Assembly (NCBI GenBank): GCA_022496805.1
Contig: CM040092.1
Coordinates: forward strand, 24,219,649-24,283,648
DNA length: 64,000 nt
Origin: Pohlia nutans
Taxonomy: Eukaryota > Streptophyta > Bryopsida > Bryales > Mniaceae
Direction: 5' to 3'
This document shows, in pieces, positions 47,205 through 57,114 of this stretch. Position numbers and translations under genes: made by a program. Numbering within the stretch: the first letter of the stretch is position 1; every line of letters begins with the position of its first letter. Under the pieces are notes generated by a model, which had not been told where the DNA came from, did no database searches, and saw only the letters and a program-made list of their open reading frames with translations.

Positions 47205-50165
47205 CCTCCACCATGAGGGTGGTCATATTGCCTCCACCCCAGGGGGGGCTAAACGAGCTTAAATATTTTCCAAAAAACCGAACGTATAAGGCCCGACAAC
47301 GAGAAAAGCAAGGCCGGTTAACCCCTCTCCAAGGGGACGGCGGAACCGCCGCCGCCCTCGCAGGGGGTAAACCGGACCCAATTGTTTCTACCTCATCCGG
47401 TTATTGGGTGGCTGATCAGCAAAAATAGGCATGGCCAAATTACCCCCCCCCCCCCCCACAAGGGAGGCGGCGGCAGCGCCGCCGCCCTCATGGGGGGGGG
47501 GGGGGGGAAACTAGACCCATTTTTTTCTACCTCGGCCGGTTTCTGGGTGGCTGATTAGCGAAAAAGCGTCGCCGGTTTACTTCCTCCAAGAGGAGCGGCG
47601 GTGCCGCCGCTCCTCTGGGGGGAATAAACCGGACCCATTTTTTTCTACTTCGGCCGGTTTTTGGGTGGCCGATTAGCGAGAAAAGCATGGCCGGTTTTAC
47701 CCCCCCCAGAAAGGCGGTGGCGGAGCCGCCCCCACCAGGGAGGTAAACCGAACCCCTTTTTTTCTACCTCGGCCGGTTTCTAAGTGGCCGATCAGCAAAA
47801 AAGGCATGGCCGGTTTACCTCCCCCGGGAGGGCGGCGGAGCCACCGCCCCCCTAGGGGAGAGTAAACCGGACCGATTTTTTTCTACCTTGGTTGGTTTCT
47901 AGGTGGCCGATCAGCGAAAAAGGCATGGTCGGTTTACCTCCCCCAAAAGGGCGGCGGTGCCGCCGTTGCCCTAGGGGGAGGTAAATCGGACCCATTTTTT
48001 TCTACCTCGGCCAGTTTCTGGGTGGCCGATTAGCGAGAAAAGCATGGCTGGTTTACTCCCTCCAGAGGAGCGGCGGCACCACCGGCCACCTCAGAGGGGG
48101 TTAACCAAACCGTTTTTTTTCTACCTCATCCGATTACTGGGTGGCCGATCAGCAAAAAAGGCATGGTCAGTTTAGCCCCCCCTAGCCGCCGCCCTCCTGG
48201 GGGGGGAAAACTAGACCCATTTTCTTCTACCTCGGCCGGTTTTTAGGTGGCCGATCAGCGAAAAAGGCATGGTCGGTTTACCTCCTCCAAGGGGGCGGTG
48301 GCGCCGCCTTTGGGGGTTTACCCAAGGGGATAAACCAGACCCATTTTTCTCTACCTTGACCGGTTTTTGAGTGGCCGATCATTAAAGAAGGCATAGCTGG
48401 TTTACTCGCCCTAAGGAAAGCGCCGCCGCCGCCGCCCTTCTGGGGGAGGTAAACCAGACCCATTTTTTTCTACCTCGCCCGGTTTCTGGGTGGCCGATTA
48501 GCGAGAAAAGCATGGCTGGTTTAGTCCCCTCCGAGGAGCGGCGGCGCCACCGGCCACCTCAGGGGGGGTAAACCAAACCCTTTTTTTTTCTACCGCGGCC
48601 GGTTTTTGAGTGGCCAATCAGTAAAAAAGGCATGGCCGGTTTATCTTCCCAGGGAGGCGGCGGCGTCGCCGCTCTCCTTGGGGGTGATAAACCGGACCCA
48701 TTTTCTTTCTACCTCGGCCGGATTCTAGGTGGCGGATTAGTGAGAAAAGCATGGCTGGATTACCCCTCCCCAGAGGGGCCGCGGCGGCGTCGCCGTCCTT
48801 AGGGAGGGTAAACCGAACCCCTTTTTTCTACTTCGGTTGGTTTCTGGGTGGCCGATTAGCGAAAAAGGCATGGCAGGTTTCTCCGCCCCCCAAGAAAGCG
48901 GCTGCGCCGCTGCCTTTTTGGTGGGAGTAGACCGGACCCATTTTTTTCTACCTCGGCCGGTTTCTGGGTTGCCGAACAGCGAAAAAAACATGGCCGGTTT
49001 ACCTCCCTCTGAAGTAGGCGGCGGCGGCGGCGCCACCGCCTCCCTTAGAGGGGGTAAACTGGACCCATTTTTTTCTACTTTGGCCGGTTTCTGGGTGGCC
49101 GATTAGCGCAAAAAGCATGGCCGGTTTACCCCCCCCTAGAGGGGCGGTGGCGCTGCCGCCTACTTGAGGGGGGAGTAAACCGGACCCATTTTTTTCTACG
49201 TCGGTCGGTTTCTGGATGGCCAATCACTGAAAAATACGGGGCCGGTTTACGCCGCCCAAGGGGGGTTAGCTGGACCTATTTTTTTCTACCTCGGCCGGAT
49301 TTTGAGTGGCCGATCAGCGAAAAAGGCATGGCCGGTTTAGCCCTCCCAAGAGGGCGGCGGCGCCGAGTCCCTAAAGGGTGGAAAATCGGACCCAGTTTTT
49401 TTGTACCTCGGCCGGTTTCTAAGTGGCCGATCAGCGAAAAAGGAATGGCCAGTTTACCTCTTCTAGGGGAACGGCGGCGCTACTGCCATCCTGGGGGGGG
49501 GGGGGGGGGGGGTAATCCGGACCCATTTTTTTCTACCAGGGTTGGTTTCTGGATGACTGATTAGCGACAAAAGCATGGCCGGTTTACCCCCCGCAAGGGA
49601 GGCGGGGATGAACCGGACCCATTTTTTTCTACCTCGGCCGGTTTCAGGGTGGCCAATCACCGAAAAATGCATAGCCGGTTTACCCCGCACGAGGGGCGGA
49701 AGCGCAGCCACTTGGGGGAGGGGGATAAACCGGACCCATTTTTTTCTACCTCGGCCGGTTTTTGGGTGGCTGATTAGCGACAAAAGCATGGCCGGTTTAC
49801 CTGTCCCAAGGGAGGCGGCGGCGGCGCTGCCGTCTTGGGGGGGAGGGGGTAAACCGGACCTATTTTTTTCTACCTTGGCCGGTTTCTGGGTGGCCGATTA
49901 GCGATAAAAGCATAGCCCGTTTATCCCCGCTCAGGTGGGCGGTGGCGCCGCCGCCTTCTTGGGGGAGGGGGGGGGGGGGGGTAAACTGGACCCATTTTTT
50001 TCTACCTCGGCCGGTTTCTGAGTGGCCGATCAGCGAAAAAGGCATGACCGGTTAACCCTCCCTAGGGGGGCGGCGGCACCGCGGTCCGGGGGGGGGGGGG
50101 TAAGCCGGACCTAATTTTTGCCTCCTCAACCGGTTTTCTAAGTGGCCAAGAAGCGATAAAGGAGC
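47205..50165. repeat. 119-bp GC-palindromic satellite, about 25 copies
   Basis: The word TTTTTCTACCTCGGCCGG recurs every 119-120 bp (near 47,521, 47,640, 47,760, 47,879, 47,998, 48,118 and on to about 50,010). Each unit has GGCCGATTAGCGAAAAAGGC, a GGCCGGTTTACC word and a GC-rich inverted repeat of variable length (GGCGGCGGC...GCCGCCGCC) bordered by C- and G-runs. The array lies inside intron 2 of the ParB-methyltransferase gene. The many open frames across it are artefacts. Confidence 0.93.
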
Positions 50166-51535
50166 CACTTTTTTAACCCTTAAGCGCAATTTTTACGCCG
50201 CGTGGGCAGAATTACCCAATTACTTGCTGCAATTTCATCTTCTCAATTGCTTGCTAGTGGCATTAGAGCTGTTTGAAATGATGAATTGTAGGTACCTTAG
50301 GCCATTTGTGATAGATATATTGATTATAAATTTGTATTAGAGCTAAAATGAGAGTGGCAGATTGCGTACCATTCTGTATTGCTGGACGCTGCAACGAGTT
50401 TGAGGTGGTCCTCGTCCTACAATGCTTGGTGCTGGGAGCCCTGAGCCACTCGCCATCGCACAGAAATTCGCAATGTTCTTGTTCTGCAAGCCAATCATGT
50501 GACATTGTTTAGCTAGGGTGACCCTAAACCAAAGGATCTTGCACACAACATATTTGCACATTATGCAGTCTAGAACTTCTATCAACAACCTAGATTCTAG
50601 AATATGCTTCTAATATTGTGATCCTACAGCCTGCACTCACATCTTCGATGTTACAGCGCGAACAGAAAATCCATACTGTAGAGATTATCAGTGATAGATT
50701 GTTGAGAGTGAGTCACCAGCGATAGTTATGAATCTAGATTCTAGAACCCTACACCGCGGCCGACTGTTCCTACATGTCAAAACAGTCTGTGAAACTTCAA
50801 CGAGAACATGAGATTCTAGAGAAGTGGTAGAGAGATAAGATTCTACAACACGTGTCAATATCTTACAATCTAAACCTCACATGTAGGAGTACTAGAAAAC
50901 GACAACGACAATTACATCACGAACTAACGAGGTCGTGCAAAAGTGAGCTATGGAAACAAATGTTAACGTGTAATGCAAGAGGCGACAATTGAAAATTTCC
51001 TTCGCTAGAACCTAATACATAGTCAATGAGCATTGAGATTGTGTGAGGAGTTTAGATAAGATATTGCTAACAAGGAATTAGGGCCACGTGCTCGAAGTTT
51101 GTTATGGACCACAAAAATTAGTGGACCACAAACGTTGGACCACGCGCGGCCGCCACAAGTGCGCCATCGTGTGGGCGGCGCGTGTCTAGTGCGTGGCCAG
51201 CGCGTGGCGCGGCCGCCGCAATTTTATTTTTGTTTATTTTTGAATCAGTATTTTGAATGAGTTTAAGCATGGAAACTTACCCCTCCGGAATCGCATGTTA
51301 GATCTTGAAACCCGAGTGCTTCAAAATCTATAGCCTTCGGAATATTGTCGTCCGCCTCTGTTACTCTTGACTTTGTTTTTGTTTGCCGCATTCTACTGCG
51401 CTCTATTGCCTTTCTAGTGGAGAATCTTACTTTCGACTTCTTCCTTCCTTTGTCTCGCATGGCCGGTCTTCGAATTTTATCCTCGTTGTTCTCCTCTTCA
51501 CTCTGCCCCTCAGCTCTGCAATCTTCGCGTAGCAT

Positions 51536-52252
51536 CTATTCGGTCTCTAAACTGATCAACAAAACTCTAAACATTCGCAATCACGCCAAACCTCCCTAAT
51601 CATCTGCGTGACAGAAGTCACCGTGAAATCGCTCAGTAGTCTCAAATGTTTTAGTGCTCTCAATACCAGTTCACAGATGGAATGTTGGGCCCTGATTATT
51701 GTCTTATATAGGGTACATGACTGATTGGATGAGAGCTTTTCATTCCTCGTCCATTCAATATTCAATGTACTCTGTCATTCCGAGTTGCAAGTTGTTTTGA
51801 CTCAGATCCAACCACATTCCTTAAATGATTTCTGCCGCGCCTGTCTTCAGTCGAAAGCAGTCAGCGGTTTTTTTAGTTTAGAGTGCATATTTAAAGACAG
51901 ATATCGCTGGACCAGTTAAACAGAATCTCGTATGTCAGCCACCCACGCACGATGCCAATGAACCTCTTTAGTCCACCGTGGACAGTATAGAGCGTATGGT
52001 ATGACTCCTTTCGCAGTTAACAGCCTCTACCGAGATTTTGGTTAACCACTCTGATTCCTCTACGGTAGATGCTCCGATCTACGCCACACAGTGTTCTCAA
52101 ACTCCCCAATCCACTCGTTCAGCAACAGAGATTATCCTCAAACTTAGCAAGGTCAAACAAGAGCATCTCTCTCCGATCATAGAATTGTCTAGTGAATTGG
52201 AAGGAGATACACCTGCAAAGTGTATGTCTATTGAAAGACGGTCTTCGATTCC
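51536..52252. promoter_or_regulatory. Intergenic region between divergent transposon genes
   Basis: About 0.7 kb separates the two head-to-head start codons (51,535 minus; 52,253 plus). A shared promoter for the transposase and the cargo gene is likely by position. An open frame at 52,038-52,355 in another phase may be a true upstream part of the transposase joined by a lost or shifted base. No specific promoter element is certain. Confidence 0.4.
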
Positions 52253-55200
52253 ATGTCCACTTCCTTTCAGCCTGGTTCTCATACACCAAGCAATAGTCCG
52301 TCGTCATCGTCGTTGTCTCGACCTCCTCTCTATCCTTCCTTTTCAAATTCACTGAGTATTATACAATCTCTCAAGAAATTATCTAGCATTCAGGGGTGCC
52401 AGAACAAACTTGCCCAAATTGATTTCGATGCCATCGAATATCAAAGGGTGCAATTCTTGCCTCCATCCTTTGATGGGGATGTTGTGTTTGAACTTCCACT
52501 GTGTTGCGGCACTGTTTATTCCTCAAGTGCCAAAAGCATAGAGGGAATGGACAAACGATTTGATGGCCACGCTTGGACGCGCACCCTCACGTCTAACATC
52601 CACAATAATCTTGGACTGAAGTTTAAAAGGTCAGGGTGCGTGGGCCACTTCATTTGTAATAATGTAGGTTGTGATTACCTAAAACACACTTCCAAGAAGA
52701 ACAAGACGGAATGGAGGGGTACCAGTCTAGGTCCATTCTATGTAGGATTGGGCCCCCAGCCAGAGTCCTCGTTGGTTTGCAGAGTCTGCAAATCAATTCC
52801 ATCCTACCATGCGGTTTGTGCGGCGCGTATCTATTATATGTTTAATGTGCTAGATAGGTCGAGGGCATGCATTCATTTAGGACATCATCGCCACCCCGTT
52901 GCTTCCGAAAAATGCCGGGAATCCGTGGAGACTATCACCGGCTTGATCGCATCTGAAGTGGAGAAGACATTAACAGCCAACATCTCTGCTATTGCATTGG
53001 CAGCTAGTAAAGAGTTCATGGACACCTTCTCAGTCCACACCGGGCCCCGTCCAAAAGATATGTTGCGCGGCCTAGAACTGCATGAAGTCATGGACAAGTT
53101 CCGCATGTTTAGCTCTTCCAATATCCGGAATATCATCGCATCATTCCGTGCAGGCGCCAAAGGTAAAGGAGAAATTGACCGGATTCTAGAGATGAAAAGG
53201 GTCGCAAAGATGGAGTTCATCCACGACAACATCTTCCATGGGCAAGGTCAAGACAAAGTATACCTCTTCAAGATGCTCGTGGACGGTCCCGGTAATGGAG
53301 TTGACATCGTCTTGCGAATGCAACCCGATGGCGACCTTCAGAACTGCTTTGTCATGTTCGACCATGTGAAGCGGGTAAAGCCTTTGACAACACTGGCCTG
53401 TCACGTGTACGATTCCACCTATTGCAAAGTCATGACGATTGCGGTATGTGCCATACAGTCCGAAGGTACGGATAGTGAAGTGATTTTTTGGAACTGCCTC
53501 AACAAGGTCATGGCTAGAAATGGTGTGCCTCAGCCTAACTTCAAAGGCTTCATGTGCAATAGTGCACAAGCCAACTTCAACGCGGTTCGCATTGTTTATG
53601 GATCTGGGGACCCATCCGTGGTGATGGTTGACTGGGAAAGGACTTGTTTGTTTCATTGGTCTACAAGCATGCACAAGCATACTGAGAAGCTCATTGCTAA
53701 ATCTTTCCGAAACGAACACATCAAGCTCTGTAGGCAGTACAAGGATGCTAAATCCATAGCGGAAGCGGATCTGATGTATCAGGAGCTTCGAGCCTGGTAG
53801 TACTCCTCCGGAGCAGCAATTAAAGATGCAATCAGAGAACTAGAAGACTGGCTGGCCTTTTGGCATTTCCGCTACTGCTAGTAGAGAGATTTCATAGAAA
53901 CGGTGAGTCCTCGCAATCCCCTTAAACTGACTTCATGGTCTTGCGCACGGTAGGACTATCTAATGAAGTATGACCTATACATCTATTCCATTAAACATGT
54001 ATTTCATCTAACCTGTCCCTCCTTCTCTATTCATAACCTTACACCCGAGGAACTAGCGGATATCCCAACTTACAATCTTGCGGAGACAGTTCACAACAAA
54101 TGGTTGCAGTCTTCGGGCAATCGAGGATCAGACCTCTTTGTTGCAACCACCGACGATTGGGCGCGGGCATTCATGCAGATGACCAACTACCGTTCCTACT
54201 TGTGTGGCGGGGCGTCTGGAAAAGGCCCCTCTAAACAACACTTGAAACTAAAAAGAGCCTTGCAATCACAAGACGGTAAAAAGATTGCTGATGCTCTTGC
54301 TGAAATGCCGAGGGGTCAGGATTTCTGCAACCGTGTACCGTATCTAGAGGGTGAGGAGGTGTTCGGATCCACCAAGAGAAAGCTAGACATGCCCATTGGT
54401 TCAGAACGGGACCCACATCGCCCTGACAAGGTCAACTTCTCCCACCCTCGTGTCCAAACAAGGTCCGCTGCTACTCGAATGATTGCTATTGACGCACGTA
54501 CTCCTGAAGCTCTTGTGCCCTTCACATCAAGCGTATTGGAAATAGACTGTGACGTGACCAAATGGCACATCGCGCTGATAAACCATAAATCCAAGAGACG
54601 ATGTCACGTTGTACAAGCAAACAACAATTCCAAGTGCCAGATGCTTATCGTCAGAGGAGGCAAAGCAACTACAGCTCCCACCTACAGAGGCGTCAAACAA
54701 AAGTGGCGGGCAGAGGGAACTGATACTGAAGATTTCTGGTTTTGTCCTGATCAAATTGTCAGATGCAAAATGGGTCCTAAACGTGGCTTTGTCTTAACGC
54801 GTCCGGAGCTCCGAGATGTTTGGCTAGTCTTAACTGGAACGGACCTCTCGCGTCACGAGATCTTGGAGCTCTAGTAGGCAGGTTTCCACCTTCAATCTAC
54901 AACTACGCTCTCGCCTCGTCGTCTCTTCGAAGGGTCGAAGGTGTTTGAGGCGGTCTTGTGGACTCATCCTAAACCGCCCCATTCTGATCGAGTTCCCACC
55001 ATCCGGAGCGGCAAGTACGTGCGCCGCAACACCAACGCTCCAACAGAAGCTCACCGCAACCAGTGGGAGAGTGCTCGCAACATGAAGGCAACTATTGTCC
55101 GAGTGAACCTCCTTCCATATCCGAGACTGGGTGCGATGATTGCCCTGCAATCAGGAGTCGAACCAAACGCGAACGTCTACAACATCACTCTTTGCAACTT

Positions 55201-55411
55201 CCCAGCTTGTACGTGCCCGTATTATAACAACATGGCTTCTTCTGCAATTGGAAGGCGTGGAATGTACGTCAACTACAAGCACCTTTACTATGTCTTTCGC
55301 TTCCTCTGCAAGCTAGACTACAAGGTTGACACCTTCATCCATGCCCCTACTCTAAGCAGGAACGAAGTCCAACAGCTTTTGGTAGCTGCAGGGATAATCA
55401 AGATGCCTTAG
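52253..55411 (+). pseudogene. MULE transposase with SWIM zinc finger, inactive copy
   Basis: An N-terminal Ser/Pro-rich part is followed by a Cys/His-rich finger (C..C and CIHLGHHRHP, near 52,660-52,910), as in WRKY/GCM-like folds of MULE proteins. The MULE domain has VYDSTYCKV (first Asp, near 53,410) and GFMCNSAQAN (near 53,550), where MADSAQ with the second catalytic Asp is usual: here Asn. Then TAG at 53,798 (Trp expected), TAG-TAG at 53,879-53,884, an intron from 53,903 (GTGAGT) to about 54,027, a continuing frame with TAG-TAG at 54,872-54,877, and a SWIM region ACTCPYY...VNYKHLYYV (55,206-55,300) in which the CxH Cys is Tyr. All parts share one frame. Domain order is typical of MULEs. 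It is the divergent partner of the ParB-methyltransferase gene. Confidence 0.85.
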
Positions 55412-55877
55412 CGATATGTGCAATGTTCTGTCGTGTTGTCGCATCTCGATGACTGCAAAATATCCATTCTATTTTCACTCTTGGTCTTTAGATGGGAGAC
55501 TAGATGTAGACTCATAGCCTACTATTATGAATTCCTACACCACTAGCACTTCTACTTGGTTGAAAAGCCTTCTCGCTAAGTTTGAATACTATCACAATGT
55601 ATTTAAAAAATTCAAAAAAAGTAATCCTACATATAGCTCCAATTATCTCCCATTCTTTGTTTTCTCCCGAATTTATCACATATTGACTATAAACATTATA
55701 CACCCTAAACCCGAAACCACGGTTGTAGGTCCAGCGGTCATAGGACCTATAAATTACCAAAAATAGTAACTAATCTAAAAATAAAATTTTATTTTCTAAA
55801 AATAGAGCCCATTTTTAAAATTGTCAGTTCTCTAGGCTCTAGGCTCTCCATTCTAGGCTCGCACGCTAGCGTCGTTG

Positions 55878-56056
55878 GTTTTCCCGCTCTGCAGCTGCGC
55901 CCGGATAAGCACCGCACAATATGCTAGGATCAGATCACAAAGATCACGAACCGTGCCCTCCCGCCTGGAGCACCCTCCGGTATTCCAATGAAAAGCAATA
56001 CCTTCATATAGGCTCCCAAAGTTGGGCAGCAGTCCAACACCTGAAGAATCCATCTA
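55878..56056 (-). repeat. Outer part of the inverted duplication, separated by the transposon
   Basis: The reverse complement matches 38,979-39,147 (shared coding-like segment GVGL-NFGS-YEGIAF and the CGGGCGC end). It continues the right arm that stops at 41,386, so it gives independent evidence that the DNA between is an insertion. Confidence 0.75.
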
Positions 56057-56867
56057 ATGTCCTTTTTTGCCCTACTTCTAACCTCTTTCTTGAACTATAC
56101 TTGGGTTGAATAGTGTCGTGTCATAGATTGTCCCCTTGTGGGCCATGGGTTTGGAGCTTTGGTGAAAGGTGTGGGAGTCATTGCGAGGTGTGGAAAATTA
56201 TGACAGTGGCTTGCTTTAGATTGTCTCCCGACTCATCATAGACTAGTTTTTGGTCTATTTATATTTCAATATGAGTTCAAGAGAAATTCAACACGAGTTT
56301 GCTAATACTTTCCTCTTTGGGCTGGCTTTTCGGTTGACTCTGGTTTTGAGTAGGTTCTATGTGGACTTTCTTTTGTTAAAATTTATTTAAATTTTGATGA
56401 ACACATGCAATGTTCTTCACTAATTCTAGTGATATAAAATTTGGTTCCATATGAATTGTACTTTTCATGATATGATCAATTGAATTTGCCATTTTAAATT
56501 CATGAATCCTTGGTCCTTGAGGGGTTAAGAAGTAAAACAGAAGTCCATGCCTCAAATTGCAGACAGAATTATTGTACTTTGCACAATCAAAGGATTAAAT
56601 GGCATCTGCGCATGCATGATCAGGCTGAAGCTTCAGAGCTGGCAATTATACAAGCCAGGATGTGCACTCAAAACAGCATCACCATCTCCTCATTTGGCTT
56701 TCATGCTCTAACTGTACAATTGAGCTCATGCGTAGGATGCCTCAGATTTGCATTTCACAAAGGTGAAGACCTCAGAAAATTCCTCTAAAATGGGTTTCTA
56801 TGACAAGCTTGCAGCTCTCCGATACATTTGAACTCCTTTGGACAATATTAGGACGTTTGTTCATACT
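56057..56867. other. Non-coding stretch
   Basis: No gene was recognised. A CTTGAGGGGTTAAG word near 56,516 is an isolated end of the TTAACCCCTAAAGG family. Confidence 0.5.
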
Positions 56868-57114
56868 AACCCTAAGCGTCTAAAACGCCCAATATGGCCA
56901 TTTGCATCACTGAACTTTGCAACGATGGCATTTTCTCATTTTACCTCGGTCTTCTAATTGCAATACATCATTTTAAAGCTCTTGTTCTATACTACAAGAT
57001 CAACTGTGCCGATTGCATCAAACTGAAGTCATTTTCACACAAACAGATGATTTGCAGCAGGGGGTCCAATATTCCTATACTACAGATAATACACAGTGGA
57101 CGCTTAGGGGTTAA
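56868..57114. mobile_element. Small TIR element at the 3' end of the coiled-coil gene
   Basis: The left end is TAACCCTAAGCGTC. The right end, on the minus strand, is TTAACCCCTAAGCGTCC. The interior (56,900-57,060) is repeated with about three-quarters identity at 28,270-28,450. The right-hand TTAA overlaps the stop codon of the neighbouring gene. Confidence 0.5.

Larger units (their letters stand above)
41793..51535 (-). pseudogene. ParB/Srx-domain plus N-methyltransferase-like protein, 14 exons, damaged
   Basis: Proposed exons: 51535-51281, 50483-50370, 46985-46884, 46788-46036, 45934-45304, 45242-45023, 44932-44742, 44666-44451, 44357-44134, 44041-43333, 43214-42871, 42762-42501, 42386-42182, 42081-41793. 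Almost all joins keep phase at GT-AG sites; the exon 6/7 join is uncertain by a few bases. The start is ATG 51,535, directly preceded by an in-frame TAG. Exon 1 is Lys/Arg-rich (nuclear signal-like). Exon 4 has CTD-like repeats. Exon 5 holds DGNHRLQAW (45,452-45,438), as in ParB/sulfiredoxin-fold domains. Exon 10 is Lys/Glu-rich. Exons 11-13 resemble beta-type N4/N6 DNA methyltransferases: a degenerate motif IV (VDYQED, near 43,140) and a motif I-like DCNAVTG-GAS split by intron 12. Lesions: frameshifts near 45,590 and 42,940, TAG at 44,238, 43,678 and 43,639, TGA at 43,080. A nuclear DNA-modifying role is inferred only. Confidence 0.6.
41387..55877. mobile_element. Composite MULE-type transposon, about 14.5 kb, with ParB-methyltransferase cargo
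   Basis: The left end reads GAGAAT-GCTAGC-ATGTGAGCCT and then GGAGAGCC. The right end, on the minus strand, reads GCTAGC-GTGCGAGCCT and then GGAGAGCC, so about 24 of 30 positions agree. The 10-bp flanks are GTTTTCACGC (41,377-41,386) and GTTTTCCCGC (55,878-55,887), nine of ten identical; MULEs make 9-11-bp duplications. The flanking host sequence is continuous with the interrupted right arm, and the left arm near 39,142-39,152 is a related site without the element. Inside are a MULE transposase (52,253-55,411, plus) and a divergent 14-exon ParB/methyltransferase gene (51,535-41,793, minus), with a satellite in its second intron. The termini are not exact to the base and both genes are damaged. 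Insertion of the cargo gene together with the transposase in one event is inferred from the enclosing TIRs and empty site. Confidence 0.65.

Noticed and set aside
47213..50045. Many open frames in the 119-bp satellite
   Set aside because: Period is close to a multiple of three, so frames stay open by chance; products are repetitive and on both strands.
41793..51535. Stop codons as sites of RNA editing or a changed genetic code
   Set aside because: Frameshifts are present as well, and the intact neighbours use the normal code; decay explains both.
52885..53719. Minus-strand open frames
   Set aside because: Shadows of the MULE transposase.
41793..55411. Insertion from a giant virus or bacterium
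   Set aside because: Fourteen spliced exons, MULE ends and a plant-type transposase fit a plant transposon better.
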